Source of the DNA: Symsagittifera roscoffensis | Lineage: Eukaryota > Xenacoelomorpha > Acoela > Convolutidae | Length of the DNA stretch: 64,000 nucleotides | Reading direction: 5' to 3' | Assembly (NCBI RefSeq): GCF_963678635.1 | Contig: NC_087066.1 | Coordinates: 67,095,477 to 67,159,476, forward strand | Shown here: one piece after another, positions 51,795-62,911 of the stretch | Position numbering within the stretch: position 1 is the stretch's first letter | Layout: every line of letters starts with the position of its first letter | Translations under genes and position numbers: made by a program | The notes under the pieces: model-generated | Databases searched by the model: none | What the model saw: the letters and a program-made list of their open reading frames with translations, nothing else | What the model was told of the DNA's origin: nothing

Positions 51795-51825
51795 TAAAAC
51801 TGCAAAACAATTAATCCATAGAGCT
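51795..51825 (+). repeat. Right-edge linker remnant of the satellite
   Basis: After the last CTAGGGTATC (ending at 51794) the sequence reads TAAAACTGCAAAACAATTAA then TCCATAGAGCT. This resembles the 38-bp linker type and then changes to unrelated DNA. The array therefore ends in a linker, not in a core. Confidence 0.7.
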
Positions 51826-54800
51826 TTCAGAGATTGATTGCAACGTCTTACAGATGTCTCAACATGCTATGTGCTAAACAGCGCAAGTGTTCCTTTATTC
51901 GGTTTTTCGCAACATGTTGAGGGTCTTGTCATTTTTTTGCATATTAATGCTCGTGATGTGATAACAGCATCCTGTTTTTTTGTTACCCCGTACCAAAACC
52001 TCGTCAAGCAGCATTTTTATTTTGACATTTGATGTAACTCAAGTATATTTTGTGATAAACAGATAAATTAATTTTGATTTTTGCTGTGCCTCTCAGGATT
52101 AAGTTAATTTTTTTTGCCAATTGGGTTTCTGAGGGGAAATGAAAGCTGCAATCACTCCTCCCCTCTGAGTAACCTGGGCAAATAGCAGAGAGTGATAAAA
52201 ATCGAAAAAAGTTTGACGCAAAAGCTAGATTTGACTGAGAGCGTTATTTTAATTTTTTTTCGAATCGAAGCTACGAAGTATTAAAATTACGTTTAGCTGA
52301 TAAATTTCGGCCAATTTTTCGGCGTTTTAAAGCGTCGTCTAACTGAGTGAAACGCCATTGGCCAGGGTATTGCAGTCAGGGTATCATTAGCGGTAATAAC
52401 TGGGTTTTGTGCCTTACTAAATTAACCCTACAAAACCATCATGTGGTTCAACACATCTTCCTGAACAATCTGAAAAATACCCCCCCCCGTGACTATGGGA
52501 AAAGGGACACAAAGAGGTGGGGCAATTGCACTCTTCTTCTCCGATCTAATTTCCTATTTTTTCTCTACTCGAAATTTATAAAAGAAGCCGAAACAGACCG
52601 AAAAATATCTTGAGGTTATATTAGCTTTTCCTAATCTAATCAGACTTAGACTCCCATTTTGTAACCGCAACTCAACTAGCCCGCCTCTGAAGCTGTTTTT
52701 TATACTAATCCTCTTTGAGAAATAATTCCTTCGATTTTTGCTTCGCCTTTTATTTTGAAATTGGATGTCAACACTATTTATAAGGTACGTAAATCCTAAC
52801 TTTTTTTTTAAATTTCATGATTTAAATTTGTCTGTGTGAGTAGTAATTTTATTCCATGCTTAGAACGCGAAGTTTTTGGGAGGAAAAAAGACATTTTTTG
52901 TTTAATCTAAATAACAATTATCTTTCAAATTTAAGACTTTGCTTTTTTGGTTGAGTATATAAAAACCTAGAAGCTTAGATACCCTAAAGCTAACAAACAA
53001 GCATTACTGACGGGGCAATATCTAAGAGTACCATGTGAAATATCTACCACACAGACAGCAGTCTAGCCTGATTGAATTTCACACTAGAATTGGTTTAATT
53101 TGGAAAAACGCACAAGCCGTCTATTAAAAACAAGCAGATTGATTGAGTCTGTCAAATTGGAATTGAACTTGGAATTGAAAAGTACATGGAAAAGTTCCCG
53201 TAGCTTTGAAGCGAGTAGGGTAGCCTAAAAAAAAGAACTTCCTCAAAGGCCGAGTTTTCCTCCCGTGGGGAAATTAAGTTGGAGATGAATTTACTATTCG
53301 CATCATCACTTCTAGTGGACACAAAATTAAAGAGTAAGTGAAGCCCAAAAGCAGCAGCAGTCTAACCAAATGATATTAGCACGAACAATGCACACACTTC
53401 AAAGAATTTTTTAGCAAGTTATACCAATTTCACTCATTTTACGTTGAAAAAAAAAGATAGAGCAATTATTTCAGTCCTTATTTTTCCTTTCCAAACTTCC
53501 CACAACTGAGCTTGATAAAAAAGATTCTATTTAGTTTGATTTTTTATTTTGAATGACTATAATCAATTTTTGCTCACACACACACGGCTCTGTTTTCTAC
53601 AATTCCCGGGTAGGTCGATATTTCAACATCTTTGAAAGCATATAAGAATGACGGCAACATTTTTTCTATCTCGGCCATGCCATTATAGCTCATAAATTAT
53701 TTCACGTCCGCATTTTAACAAAAATGCTTATAACTTAATACAGGCTAAGATTTTGCAAAATAATTTAATGGTTCGCAAAACTGTTTCACCGACACGGCAG
53801 AATGATAAATTTATGGTTGTTTTAAATTCGATCTAGTTGAAAGAGGTCAAAAATGTCTTTAATATTTTGCAAAAGTGAAAAATTGAGGAAAAAACGTCAT
53901 GGACTGACGTAGTGGATTGAGACGCAGCCGCTGTTAATTTTCCTCACAGGAACCTTTCCTTTCTTTCTCCTATCCGGTGATGCATTTATGTCTCCATCTT
54001 GTATCTATCTTAGGAGACCAATTCACTCATTACACACGAGATTAGCCAACATCCTTCAAAGGTACTGTGGACTAATCGTGTTTTCATTTCATCCTCAACA
54101 AGCTTCCAAACTCATTCCGTTTTGATTACATATTTGTCTTCTCTTCCGTTGAAAAAAAAAATTGGAAATTCAGAACGGAGCGTCACGCCACATCTTTTTT
54201 TACCATTCAATGTCAAATCCAGTAAGCAACCTTGTCATTTAAAAGTTTAACTACGCATATGGGACATTGGAAGGCGCGATTTTAGAATTTTCGCAAAAGC
54301 TGATCGAATTTTCAAAAAAAAAACTACCTCTGTTTTTCATAGGTCAACTGAATTGATTTTCAAGGTCTGCTAAGTTGTCAACATTAGATTTGTAACAATT
54401 TTGGTAAGATACAAAAATAGAAACCGAAAATTCTAAAAATTTTCTTAATTTTTTTAAGCATCCCCCACATTTAGTGTCAAGTACAAATGATAAACTTTGC
54501 GCCAATTAACGTAATTGCTTTTCTGGCGTTTCACTGTATTTTACGCGAAACTAAAATTGAGCTACCAATTCATCACTAAACTAAATGCAGAAGACAAATA
54601 ATCTGCTAACTGCTATTTTTTACGTTCAGTGTAAAACCAACTTAACCCTTAAGACTACATCTAAGACTGTTTGTGCACGTTTTTCAAAGTGTTCAGTTTT
54701 TCTACGGGATATCAAGGCTGAAAGAGCCTGGTATTACACTCAAAGCCTTAGAACAAAGTTTTCGACTCCTCCAATTTTGCATTGAAACCAAAAAAACTTT

Positions 54801-54887
54801 CTAGGTCATAGTTCTTTTCTATTACAGTAGCACAGTATCATTGGAACTCGGACGACAGAAGTAAGCCACAAATAACTTAATAAACAT
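51826..54887. other. Right flank of the satellite, no gene supported
   Basis: Sequence returns abruptly to mixed AT-rich DNA. Open frames at 51838-52032, 52347-52613 and 54585-54785 have no recognisable motifs. There is a C9 run near 52482-52490 and a tiny (CA)n near 53575-53585. No element boundary was recognised. Confidence 0.45.
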
Positions 54888-55057
54888 GTTCAAAACAGGT
54901 ATTTAAAGTATTAATTAAAGACCTTGATATTTATCGCTGAAAAATATTTAGAACTAACCAATCAGGATCCATTAGTAAAACTTATGATAAATTGTAAAGC
55001 TGAAACTATTCATAGTTTCAGCCAGAGAAAATATAATCCAGCTTAGAAATCAGTTGC
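54888..55057 (+). repeat. Diverged ~170-bp direct repeat, copy 1
   Basis: It shares with 56160-56327 the ordered blocks GTTCAAAACA-GTATTTA, CTTGAT, AATTGTAAAGCTGAAA, TATTC-TAG and AGCTTAGAAATCAGTTGC at the right edge. Identity outside these blocks is modest, so the pair is old. Confidence 0.65.
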
Positions 55058-56159
55058 CTCTTTTTCCCCTCTAGTATATAGTAGATCTATTGAGACTAAG
55101 AAATATACCTTAGATCTGAAATCATCTGGTGCTACCAACGAGTCTCAAGCAGACCTAATGTTAACTCAGATTTAGAAACATCCTATTTAAAAAAAAAAAA
55201 AAACTTGTCGAAACAAATCGAAAAAAGAATCAAATTATTTCCACGTCTCAAAAAGTCTATTGAAGCTGAGCTAATATTAAGGACGAAACCAGATCACATC
55301 AATGACGAACTGTTTTTAAGAAAAAGACACAAGCAGAAGACAAATCACCCGATAGAAATGGAAAAAAAAGGTTATAAGCAACTAGAGACTCTACAAAAAA
55401 GCGCTCACAAAGGCCTCCAACTGGCCTCAACCATCAGTGATGGACTTCCTGAGCATGCTATGTAGCCGGCCTCACCAACCGCGCTAGAAACATGCCTACA
55501 CACAACCCACACTTTTTTTAACCAAGAGTGGCTCTAAGGTAAGCAACTCTTCATAAAAATCGAACTAAATGAAACGCTTGTGTGCAAAAACTAGGATGAT
55601 CATAACTCAAGTCGAATCAATAAAAATTCGGACATATAGAACGTAAAGATTTCACAGAGCAAAAAGAAACGAGCACTAAAAGGGGGATGAAAGCTCGACA
55701 ACCTTGCGATTATGGAATGGCATATCTGTTGGTTCTGCTTGCCGCAGTAAAAACCCTCGCAGGATATAGGGTATGGAGCCGATATCGCAGCAAAGGTATC
55801 CATTGAACAAAACAAAGGCTAACTTGTTATTGAAACTCAAAAACACGAATCCTTGTCATCTGGCGCTTCACTCAGAGAAATCAACCCCTGTCTCGCTAGT
55901 TGATCAATACTAACGAATACTTGAGAATGCACGTAGTCTCGCTCTAACTTACAAAATTGCTATTTGTTAGCACAAATCTGCAACTTCAATACAATGTATT
56001 TGATTCGCAATAATCTCTTAACTTCTATCGATCTTATCACATGTTCTTCATTGATACAGTCAATCAACACTCTCCTCAAAGAACCTAGAAGACATTCTAT
56101 CCATACCTCACAAGAAACACTTTGATTTAAAAAAACTTCCTAAGCCCCGGGTGCAACCA
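55058..56159. other. Sequence between the direct repeats, no gene supported
   Basis: A plus-strand lysine-rich open frame (55205-55465) and a minus-strand frame (55600-55815) are present but match no family I know and lack clear splice or start context. The interval is slightly more GC-rich at 55400-55800. Confidence 0.4.
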
Positions 56160-56327
56160 GTTCAAAACAAGTATTTATTGGATACCTTGATTTTCATCAA
56201 AAAATTATTCAAAACTCAACTCAGAATTCAATCATGATCAACTACTTAAACTTATAATAATTTGTAAAGCTGAAAATATTCTTAGCTTCAAACAGAAAAA
56301 ATGTAACATAGCTTAGAAATCAGTTGC
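56160..56327 (+). repeat. Diverged ~170-bp direct repeat, copy 2
   Basis: Partner of 54888-55057 in the same orientation, offset about 1271 bp. It ends with the same AGCTTAGAAATCAGTTGC block. Confidence 0.65.
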
Positions 56328-56989
56328 AAATCGATAAAAGTAGGAGAATGAGTTCTATTTAATCAATTTTTTTACCATCTGTTATCTCTATAACAACCGA
56401 TTTTCATCAATCATGATCTGTGCGCAGTGTAAAGTTCATTGGGATGTGCCAAGCGGCTGTATTTCTATTAATTAGACCACATGATTGGCCGTACTTCAAA
56501 CTTAGAAAAACTTAATACGCAAAATATTGGCTGTTATATTGGGGCAAGCAAAACATTGCCTGTTAAAAATCCCAAATTTGCTAAACAAAAAATATGCATT
56601 TATTTTCACACAAAAAATTATCACATGTTAAAGTTTTTGCACCTAAGAAAAAAAATTCAACCTGGTCAAAAATGTTGTCAAAAACTCCCATTTTAAAAAG
56701 CAAACATTTACTGAATTAAAAACAGCTCAAGCATGACAACTTGCTAAAAATAGCACAAGAACTGTTATATTATAGCAAAGTTTTAATTTTCCAATGTCTG
56801 TAGAGATACAGAAAAAGTTTTTGCTTAAAAAATTTGTTCAATAGATAGATTGTTTTTTTTTCATTTTGTCTTCTTTTTAATCCTCTATCGCTGTCTAAAT
56901 TGCAATAAGATATATTCAGCATCTTGTATCTTGATAATCAGACCAAAAGTTTTCCCTCAATTCAATTCGAAACTATTTGATCCACCGCT
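56328..56989. other. AT-rich sequence, nothing recognised
   Basis: A plus-strand open frame at 56481-56696 is Lys/Asn-rich and not recognisable. No repeat structure was found. Confidence 0.4.
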
Positions 56990-57211
56990 TACGGTGTAAT
57001 AAAATTGAATTATATTGCGCGTTAAACATCTCAAACTGACCAAACTAGCTTTTTATAAACGTTATAGGTGAATTTTGTTTCACAGACGAACTTCAGACAA
57101 AGAAAGTTTTTCGATTAAAAACCGAAAACCGAATTAAAAAACCAAATACTTGGACCAATAAACAACCAGCCCACTTATAAATTATCCGTACTTTCTTCGG
57201 AAGCCAGAACA
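56990..57211 (-). mobile_element. Old, truncated HINE-like copy
   Basis: Read in reverse, it has the family block CCGCTTACG...TATATTGCGCGTTAA near 56992-57025 and the terminal palindrome region CCGTACTTTCTTCGGAAGCC followed by AGAACA at 57211. The hairpin end is missing. Confidence 0.5.
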
Positions 57212-57212
57212 T

Positions 57213-57880
57213 TAAAACTGCACGTATTAGGGCGGAGCCCTGATTGTTCCGAGTGCCCTATAAAGTTGCGGAATAGTTTTTAAATTAAAAATTGTTGAAA
57301 GTTTCTTTAAGAAAAAAGCCAATTCAATAAAAATTACATGAGTAAAATGTTTAAACTGCTCAATACAACATAACGTCTAAATGTTGGCTGTTCTGAAGCG
57401 AACACTAAGTGGCTGTATTGTATGCAACAAATTACTCCAATTATTTAGGGTAGGCTCTGAAACCGAGCAACTTGTGGTGTAGTGTTAGTAATGTCTCTAA
57501 TTGTTGAGTAGAAACTTCTTCTTTATCTACCATTTACTTTTCACAACTACTGATTATCTCGTGCAGTTCGGAGCTGCATCAAGTTTTTTGATTTTTTCAT
57601 TGAAAAAATTTGGTTAAAATTTAAGTTTATTATTAAAAAAAAAATTAGATTTGTTTTAAAAATCGTCCGCTCCCACGCCATATAAACTACCAACTAATCT
57701 TTTTCACTAATAGTAACGTTTAATTAGGACAAACTGTCTGCCTCGTTTCATTAGGGAGCAAATTTCATTGCTGGAATATATTGATTGCCCCTTACGCGTG
57801 ATAGAACGAATTCACGAATAAAAGTCACAGGTGAAATACGTTTTGAAATTTGAACTCAATAACTTTTGAAATATTAACTG
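57213..57880 (-). mobile_element. Old HINE-like copy abutting the previous one
   Basis: It begins with AAACTGCACGTATTAGGGC, the hairpin GGGC-GGA-GCCC and TGTTCCGAGTGCCC, matching the 3' end of the family in reverse. Near 57790-57870 it carries CTTACGCGTGATAG and CACAGGTGAAATACGTTTTG, which match the interior. The outer 5' terminus was not found. Confidence 0.55.
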
Positions 57881-60770
57881 ATCAGATGATCAACTCTTTT
57901 TGTATTTGCTCGAGCTTTCTTTCAAATGTGAGACAGGCCAAGGCCACTCAAATTAAGCAAAAGAATACTTGTAGAATTTTAATGATGTTCCAAGTTATTC
58001 GCGCTTTTATGTTAACCACTAAGACTTTTTCGACCAATTACTGTTTTAGTTATTGGCCATCTTTTCTGAAATATTTTGCGGCCTTAAAGGTAAACGCGAG
58101 AGCGGGAAAGATGTTCTTTCACTTTGATTTACCATAAAATGCCGTCGAAAGGTTTCTTTAAAAAGGGTCGATCTACAATTTTTCTTGGAACGATTTTTGG
58201 CAAATTTCTTTGACTTCACTAGCTACAAGCAATCAAATTAATTTTCAGAAGAACCCCGAAATTAACGGAAGAGTTAAAAGAGGCTCGATTACTTACAATG
58301 TGAATTTTAAAATTGATCGTGCTTCGAGAGACTAAAAGCTTCATCACTTTTTAAAAAACTTGTCATTTTGTAAAAAAAAAATTCAATTCGTAAAGAAAAC
58401 CAATATGGCCACTTTTTGAAGTGGTAGACGTTGTAAATGAGTTTTGTTGCTGCTGGCTCTGCAGAACTATAAAAGTAATGACAATTTGTATCCACCGAAA
58501 TTAGTGGAGAGTCATTTTTGAACTCATGTGGCATATGTTGCTAATTGAAATTTTCGGTCTCCATTGATTTGACAGAGCAGGTAACTTAATTACCTAACTC
58601 AATCTCCCCACAACTCCTCAGCTTATCTAGCCTAGAAGAAAGAAGGCTGATAGACCATTTGTGAAATAACTGTTTGTGAAAGTACGGATATCAACGTGAA
58701 ATGAAATGATTTCACCTGAGTTCTTTTTCCTGTACTTTTGCATTGTTGAAGTGTATAGCTCCAAGGTGGTAAATATAATGCGACATGTAGTTTGAAGATA
58801 ATGACACCGTTAAATCAATTCCGGGGAATAGGTTTGAATGGAAACACCAAGGGAAAGTTCTGTTGTATGCTTTTATTTTATTTGACAAGGCAACAACAAA
58901 GATTGGGTACGTGGGTTTTAACAAATGACACTTTCTATTTTCCAGCCAACAAAAAACTTTGCCTTGAGGAATTATTGGTTTATTTCTAAGCCATCGATTA
59001 TTTGTTTTATTGTTTGTTGATAAAGATGAATGAAAACTCTGCATTTTGACACGCATTCATCGTCAATTTGAACTTCTATGAACACCTGAGCGTACTAGAA
59101 TGTTGGAAATGGTCAAAGCTACACACATTTTAGTTTCCATGCCAGATTTCAGGCTTTTTTATTATTATTCCATTTTCATCACTCTAGTAACCCTTTGTTC
59201 TCCAGGGCTTTTCGCTCTACAAGCCGATGCAATGGCAGTAAATAGAATCTATTCCCGATTTAAACCTCACATTGTAAAAATTGAAGAAACAATGATTTAG
59301 GCGCATCTATGGCTTTTGAAGATGCTAGATAGTTTGCATAATTCGTTGCATCGGTTTCATAATTTGCATAATATTTGCGCCTCATACTAAAAAAAATATA
59401 TTTTCCATTCTTCCATAATTCGACCGAGTAAACTAAAGTGCAATGCCTCTTTTACCTTGACTTTGGAAACTGAGATGGGATTATGCACAAAAGTGTATCA
59501 ATTAGAATAAGCTCTACTTTTTGGGTTTAACTTGCACTTGTTTTTCTGTTTTAGGAGATTTCATTTATATCGCTATATGTAGCGCCGTGCTTAGACTTAC
59601 AAAAAAAGAAAAAAAGGCGACCCGTCACAGGTTATTCGAGCAATCAAAAGAACACCCCCAACTCCCTTTTCCTATATTCTTTTATTCTTTTTGCTTTATA
59701 TTCTCTCTCTCAAACCTTCCTCATTTTGATTTTGTTGTGATCGAATTTTACCCTGGAATTTCAACCCGAAATTGTGGGTTGACTTCGCTTCAAATCAATC
59801 AGATCTGCACCTACTCTTTATACCATCTCAGGGTGCTCATCCTGTAGGCTTTTTACTGTGAGTTGAAGTGATTCCTTCCCCTCAGCTAGTGCTCTACTTG
59901 TTTCCTTTCATTATTTCTCCTGCACTCTATCGAAAATCAAGAGTGCTGCACATTAATTTTTATCGCTTTTCTTCTTTCCTTCACCTTTTTAATTAACTTT
60001 TTCATCTCTTGTCAGAAAAACTCTATTAAAAAAACAGATTTGAAAATACAAAGAACTCCTTCTTCTTTGGAACTCCTTTCATGGAAAAGTATCAAAAATT
60101 TTATGCTCTCTCTCCTACCGTAAATTATCATTAATCATTCGCCAAACCTTCGCAGATTGTACGCCTACACAGAGAACAACAAACAATTTCGTCTTATTTT
60201 CTTTCAGTAATAATTTATTAGACTTAATGAGAATAACTCAACCTGCCTGCTACCTTTCATTCGTATTTACAATTGGCATTTTTCTGTTTTATTCCGGCTG
60301 AAAAAGAGAAGATGAAACCAAGTCTTCTGCTCCAATTCTGCTTCAATTCGTGTCGAAAGAGTAAGTATATTTCACTAGTGTTTCTGTGCATATCACTTTT
60401 ATTTAAAGAGAAACCTCATGATTATAAGTATAAAAACATTGCCAATTCAAATAGATACACAGTCACGGGACAAAAATTAGCAAAGAAAATTTTTGAATTC
60501 AGCTGAATAAATAAATGAAACGAACGTTTCTTTTCTTCCCATTGTGTCGTTTTCTCTACAAAATCTGGAGATACAAAGCTAAAATTTGAAGAAAAAAAAC
60601 GGCTTAAAAGCTTATGTGAAGAAATCTAGCTGGATGAGAAAAAAAAACACTCGCTTTGGAAGCCTTATTTGGCCCCTCAGAAAAGACTCAATAGAGATGT
60701 TCTAGAGTACTCACTAAACAACACAAAGAAATTTCAGTTTTGTCGAAATTGTTCCTTGAGATGCTTATAA
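57881..60770. other. No gene supported; includes a pyrimidine-rich tract
   Basis: Several short open frames (57850-58137, 58712-59056, 59100-59300, 59521-59847) were read and none shows a family motif. From about 59640 to 60017 the plus strand is strongly C+T-rich and ends in TTTCATCTCTTGTCAG, which looks like a polypyrimidine tract with a splice acceptor, but no coding frame follows. Confidence 0.4.
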
Positions 60771-60830
60771 AGGTAGCCGGTTGCTATGCAAGTAGTACGG
60801 AATAATCCGGCCACATGAGCGTTTGTAATA
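60771..60830. repeat. Fragment related to the TA-centred inverted repeat
   Basis: GTAGCCGGTTGCTATGCAAG followed by TAGTACGGAA resembles the right arm of 12774-12966 read in reverse (GTAGCCGTTTGCTGCGCAAG followed by TAGCACAGAA), and is followed by an A-rich end. No second arm or TA tract was found here. Confidence 0.5.
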
Positions 60831-61187
60831 AAAAAAATGAAAAAATTTTAAAACTTTTGTTTGGTTGTTTATTTTTTGTAGTTAGAGCTAAAATAGTTTA
60901 AAAATTCCCAAAAAAAACTGTACAAAAAATTCTACCGATATTTTTTGTCTAAAAAACGAAAACATTTAGAGATTTTCTGAATACTGAGAGAAATTTTACA
61001 ATTATAATAACGAATCTGAATAAAGAACAATGAGGCTTTGGTTTGACACTAATATTGACCATCTACAATCATTCTCTGGAGTATTCAAACATCAGATGGG
61101 ACGGAAAAAATACCCAACGCAATTGTCCCCTTTTCTCCTCTTTAACGTCGATGAAAAAAAAATAGTTCAAGTTGATGACAAATCGAA
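60831..61187. other. AT-rich sequence, nothing recognised
   Basis: The open frame at 61030-61239 runs into the HINE-like element and is not considered a gene. Confidence 0.4.
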
Positions 61188-61716
61188 ACAAGACTGCTCG
61201 TATCAGGGTGAAGCCCTGAATGTTCCGACTGCCTTTTAAGGTTTATGGAGCAGTAGTAACATAAAAAAAAATTAAAAGTACTAAAACAAAATGAAAAAAA
61301 AATCTAAAATTTGAAACCTAAAAAAATGAAATCATACCCCCACTCGCCATATAAAATACAGAAGAATAGATTTCGCTATTGTAACAAATCAATTATGGCA
61401 AATAAGCTTCTTTCAACCAATTTGGAACGATTTCTGAGACGGATTACATCTCCGCTTACGCGTTAATAGCGCAAAATATATCGCGCGTTAATTGTCCCAA
61501 ATTGGCCAAAATGGCAATCTTTGAACCCCCATAACTTTACGAAAAATGATCACAGGTGAAATATCTTTTCAAATTTAAGCTCAAGACAACAATACCTTTT
61601 GAATGATATTGAAAAATCTCGTCAAAAATGGCGAGTTAAAAAGTCGAAATTTGTCTGAAGAAAAAGACCCACCACGAGCACAATATTCCGTTACTTTCGT
61701 ATCGAAAGTCGGAACA
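61188..61716 (-). mobile_element. HINE-like element, well-preserved full copy
   Basis: Read on the plus strand it starts ACAAGACTGCTCGTATCAGG, forms the hairpin CAGGGTGAAGCCCTG and continues with TGTTCCGACTGCC. It ends with the perfect palindrome ACTTTCGTATCGAAAGT and CGGAACA. At 529 bp it matches the copy at 9704-10230 in length and segment order. No coding frame. Confidence 0.85.
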
Positions 61717-62094
61717 AAAAATTGAACACATTTTTTATGATTTCTCTTCATATTACCCAAACGCTAAAACTGCAAAAAGATATTGACATATTTTGCTTCT
61801 GATAACAAATTAGTAAGGCCAAAACATTTGCATCTATTCAAAATGGAACGATTTAATTTGCCGCTGAACCTTCTAAACGGCCCTCAGAGAGCTAATTATT
61901 CAACTCAAATTGACCGAATAAGTAAATACCAAACTTCCACAACTTTGAACTTAGCCCCGACATTAATAGTTTTCAGATGATTCAAAACCTCTCATCAAAG
62001 TTGGGTGGTTAAGTAGTCAAATTTGACCAGAAAGAGAAAAAAACACGAATTTTACGTTATAAGTCGAAACAAAAATATCCAAGTCCAAAACTCA

Positions 62095-62606
62095 AACAAG
62101 ACTGCTCGTATCAGAGAGAAACCCTTAATGTTCCGAATGCCTTTTGAGTTTTATGGAGCAGTAATAGCAAAAAAATGTATTAAAAAAAAATTTTTTTTTT
62201 CTAAACTTTGAAGTTTTTTTGTAAAAAACATCCCCCCACACGCCATATAAAGTACAAAAGGATAGTTTTTGATCCTTGTAACAAATCAATTATGGCAAAC
62301 AAGCTTCTTTCAACCCATTTAGAACGATTTCTAAGACGGATTAAATCTCTGCTTACGAGTTAATAGCGCGAAATATATCGCGCATTAATTGTCCCAAACT
62401 GGCAACCTTTAAACCCCCATAACTTTACAAAAAATGGTCACAGGTGAAATATCTTTTCAAATTTCAGCTTAGGACAACAATAGCTTTCAAATGATATTTT
62501 AAAAAATTTTATCAAAAATGGCTACTTAAATAGTCGAAATTTCTCTGAAGAAAAAAACCCACCCCGAGCACAAATATTCCGTAACTTTCGTATCGAAAGT
62601 CGGGAA
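62095..62606 (-). mobile_element. HINE-like element, copy in tandem unit 1
   Basis: It has the same termini as 61188-61716, with small changes: the hairpin is weakened (TCAGAGAGAAACCCTTA) and the outer end reads AAGTCGGGA. About 15 bp of the interior (the GGCCAAAATGGCAA region) is partly deleted near 62398-62405. Confidence 0.85.
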
Positions 62607-62911
62607 AATAATGGGTGCAAAGGTGCTTTTAATGATGACCATTAACTCTTTATGCTAGGATTAGACATCCTCAATTTTTATGTCAGCACATTTGTTTTCC
62701 ATAATCTAGTTCACAACGAACTCTAGACCATTTATCAAGGAATTTAGCTAAAACAGAACTTTTGCTTTCCGTATTTGCTTTCCAGATGATTCAGAACCTC
62801 TCATCAAAATTGGGTGGTTATCTAGTGAAATTTGACCAAAAAGAGAAAAAACAAAGCGAGCACGATTTTTAAGTTAAAAGTCGAAACAAAAATATCCAAG
62901 CCCAAAACTCA

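Larger units (their letters stand above)
14177..51825 (+). repeat. Satellite array of core-plus-linker monomers (~91-112 bp)
   Basis: A continuous head-to-tail array of about 37.6 kb, estimated at about 400 monomers. The core is about 74 bp. It opens with GATACCCTAG, passes through ACATTAATTGTCAGCTGAAA, a GGTAGACTGGCACAGG block and AATGCATGACTATAACA, and closes with CTAGGGTATC, the exact reverse complement of its first 10 bases. Linkers are 17 bp (TAAAACTGCTGTCTATG), 22 bp (an extra AAACT), 24 bp (with GCAAAACAATTAAGTCC) or 38 bp (with GCAAAACCATTAAGCAATAG and GCTGTCTATG). TCAGCTGA, ATGCAT and ATTAAT palindromes also lie in the core. No orientation switch or inserted element was seen. Open frames of 60-123 codons in it arise because a 96-bp monomer is 32 codons. 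Confidence 0.97.
39360..51825 (+). repeat. Satellite domain IV: 187-bp dimers with CCCTTGACTTTAATT cores
   Basis: A 96-bp and a 91-bp monomer alternate over much of this domain, giving a 187-bp dimer. One carries CCCTTGACTTTAATTGTCAG (intact TCAGCTGA) and the other CATTAATTGTCATCTG (palindrome broken). Stretches of GGTTATGG monomers are interleaved near 43-46 kb. Confidence 0.75.

Noticed and set aside
14177-51825. Regular repeats with variable spacers, superficially like a CRISPR array
   Set aside because: The 'spacers' fall into a few repeated linker types, repeats are ~74 bp and diverged, the array is 37 kb, there are no cas genes, and the surroundings are animal DNA.
52975-52995. Isolated GATACCCTA word outside the satellite
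   Set aside because: No core sequence follows it; a 9-base match alone is compatible with chance.
53895-53935. tRNA-like A-box and CTGTTAA anticodon-loop-like sequence
   Set aside because: No matching acceptor stem or B box (GGTTCGA) was found at the right distance, so neither a tRNA nor a tRNA-derived SINE can be supported.
55205-55465. Lysine-rich 86-codon frame between direct repeats
   Set aside because: Composition follows the A-rich DNA and no motif or homologous family is recognised; it was not called as a gene.
58712-59056. 114-codon minus-strand open frame
   Set aside because: No recognisable domain, biased low-complexity composition and no splice or promoter context; a plus-strand frame overlaps it.
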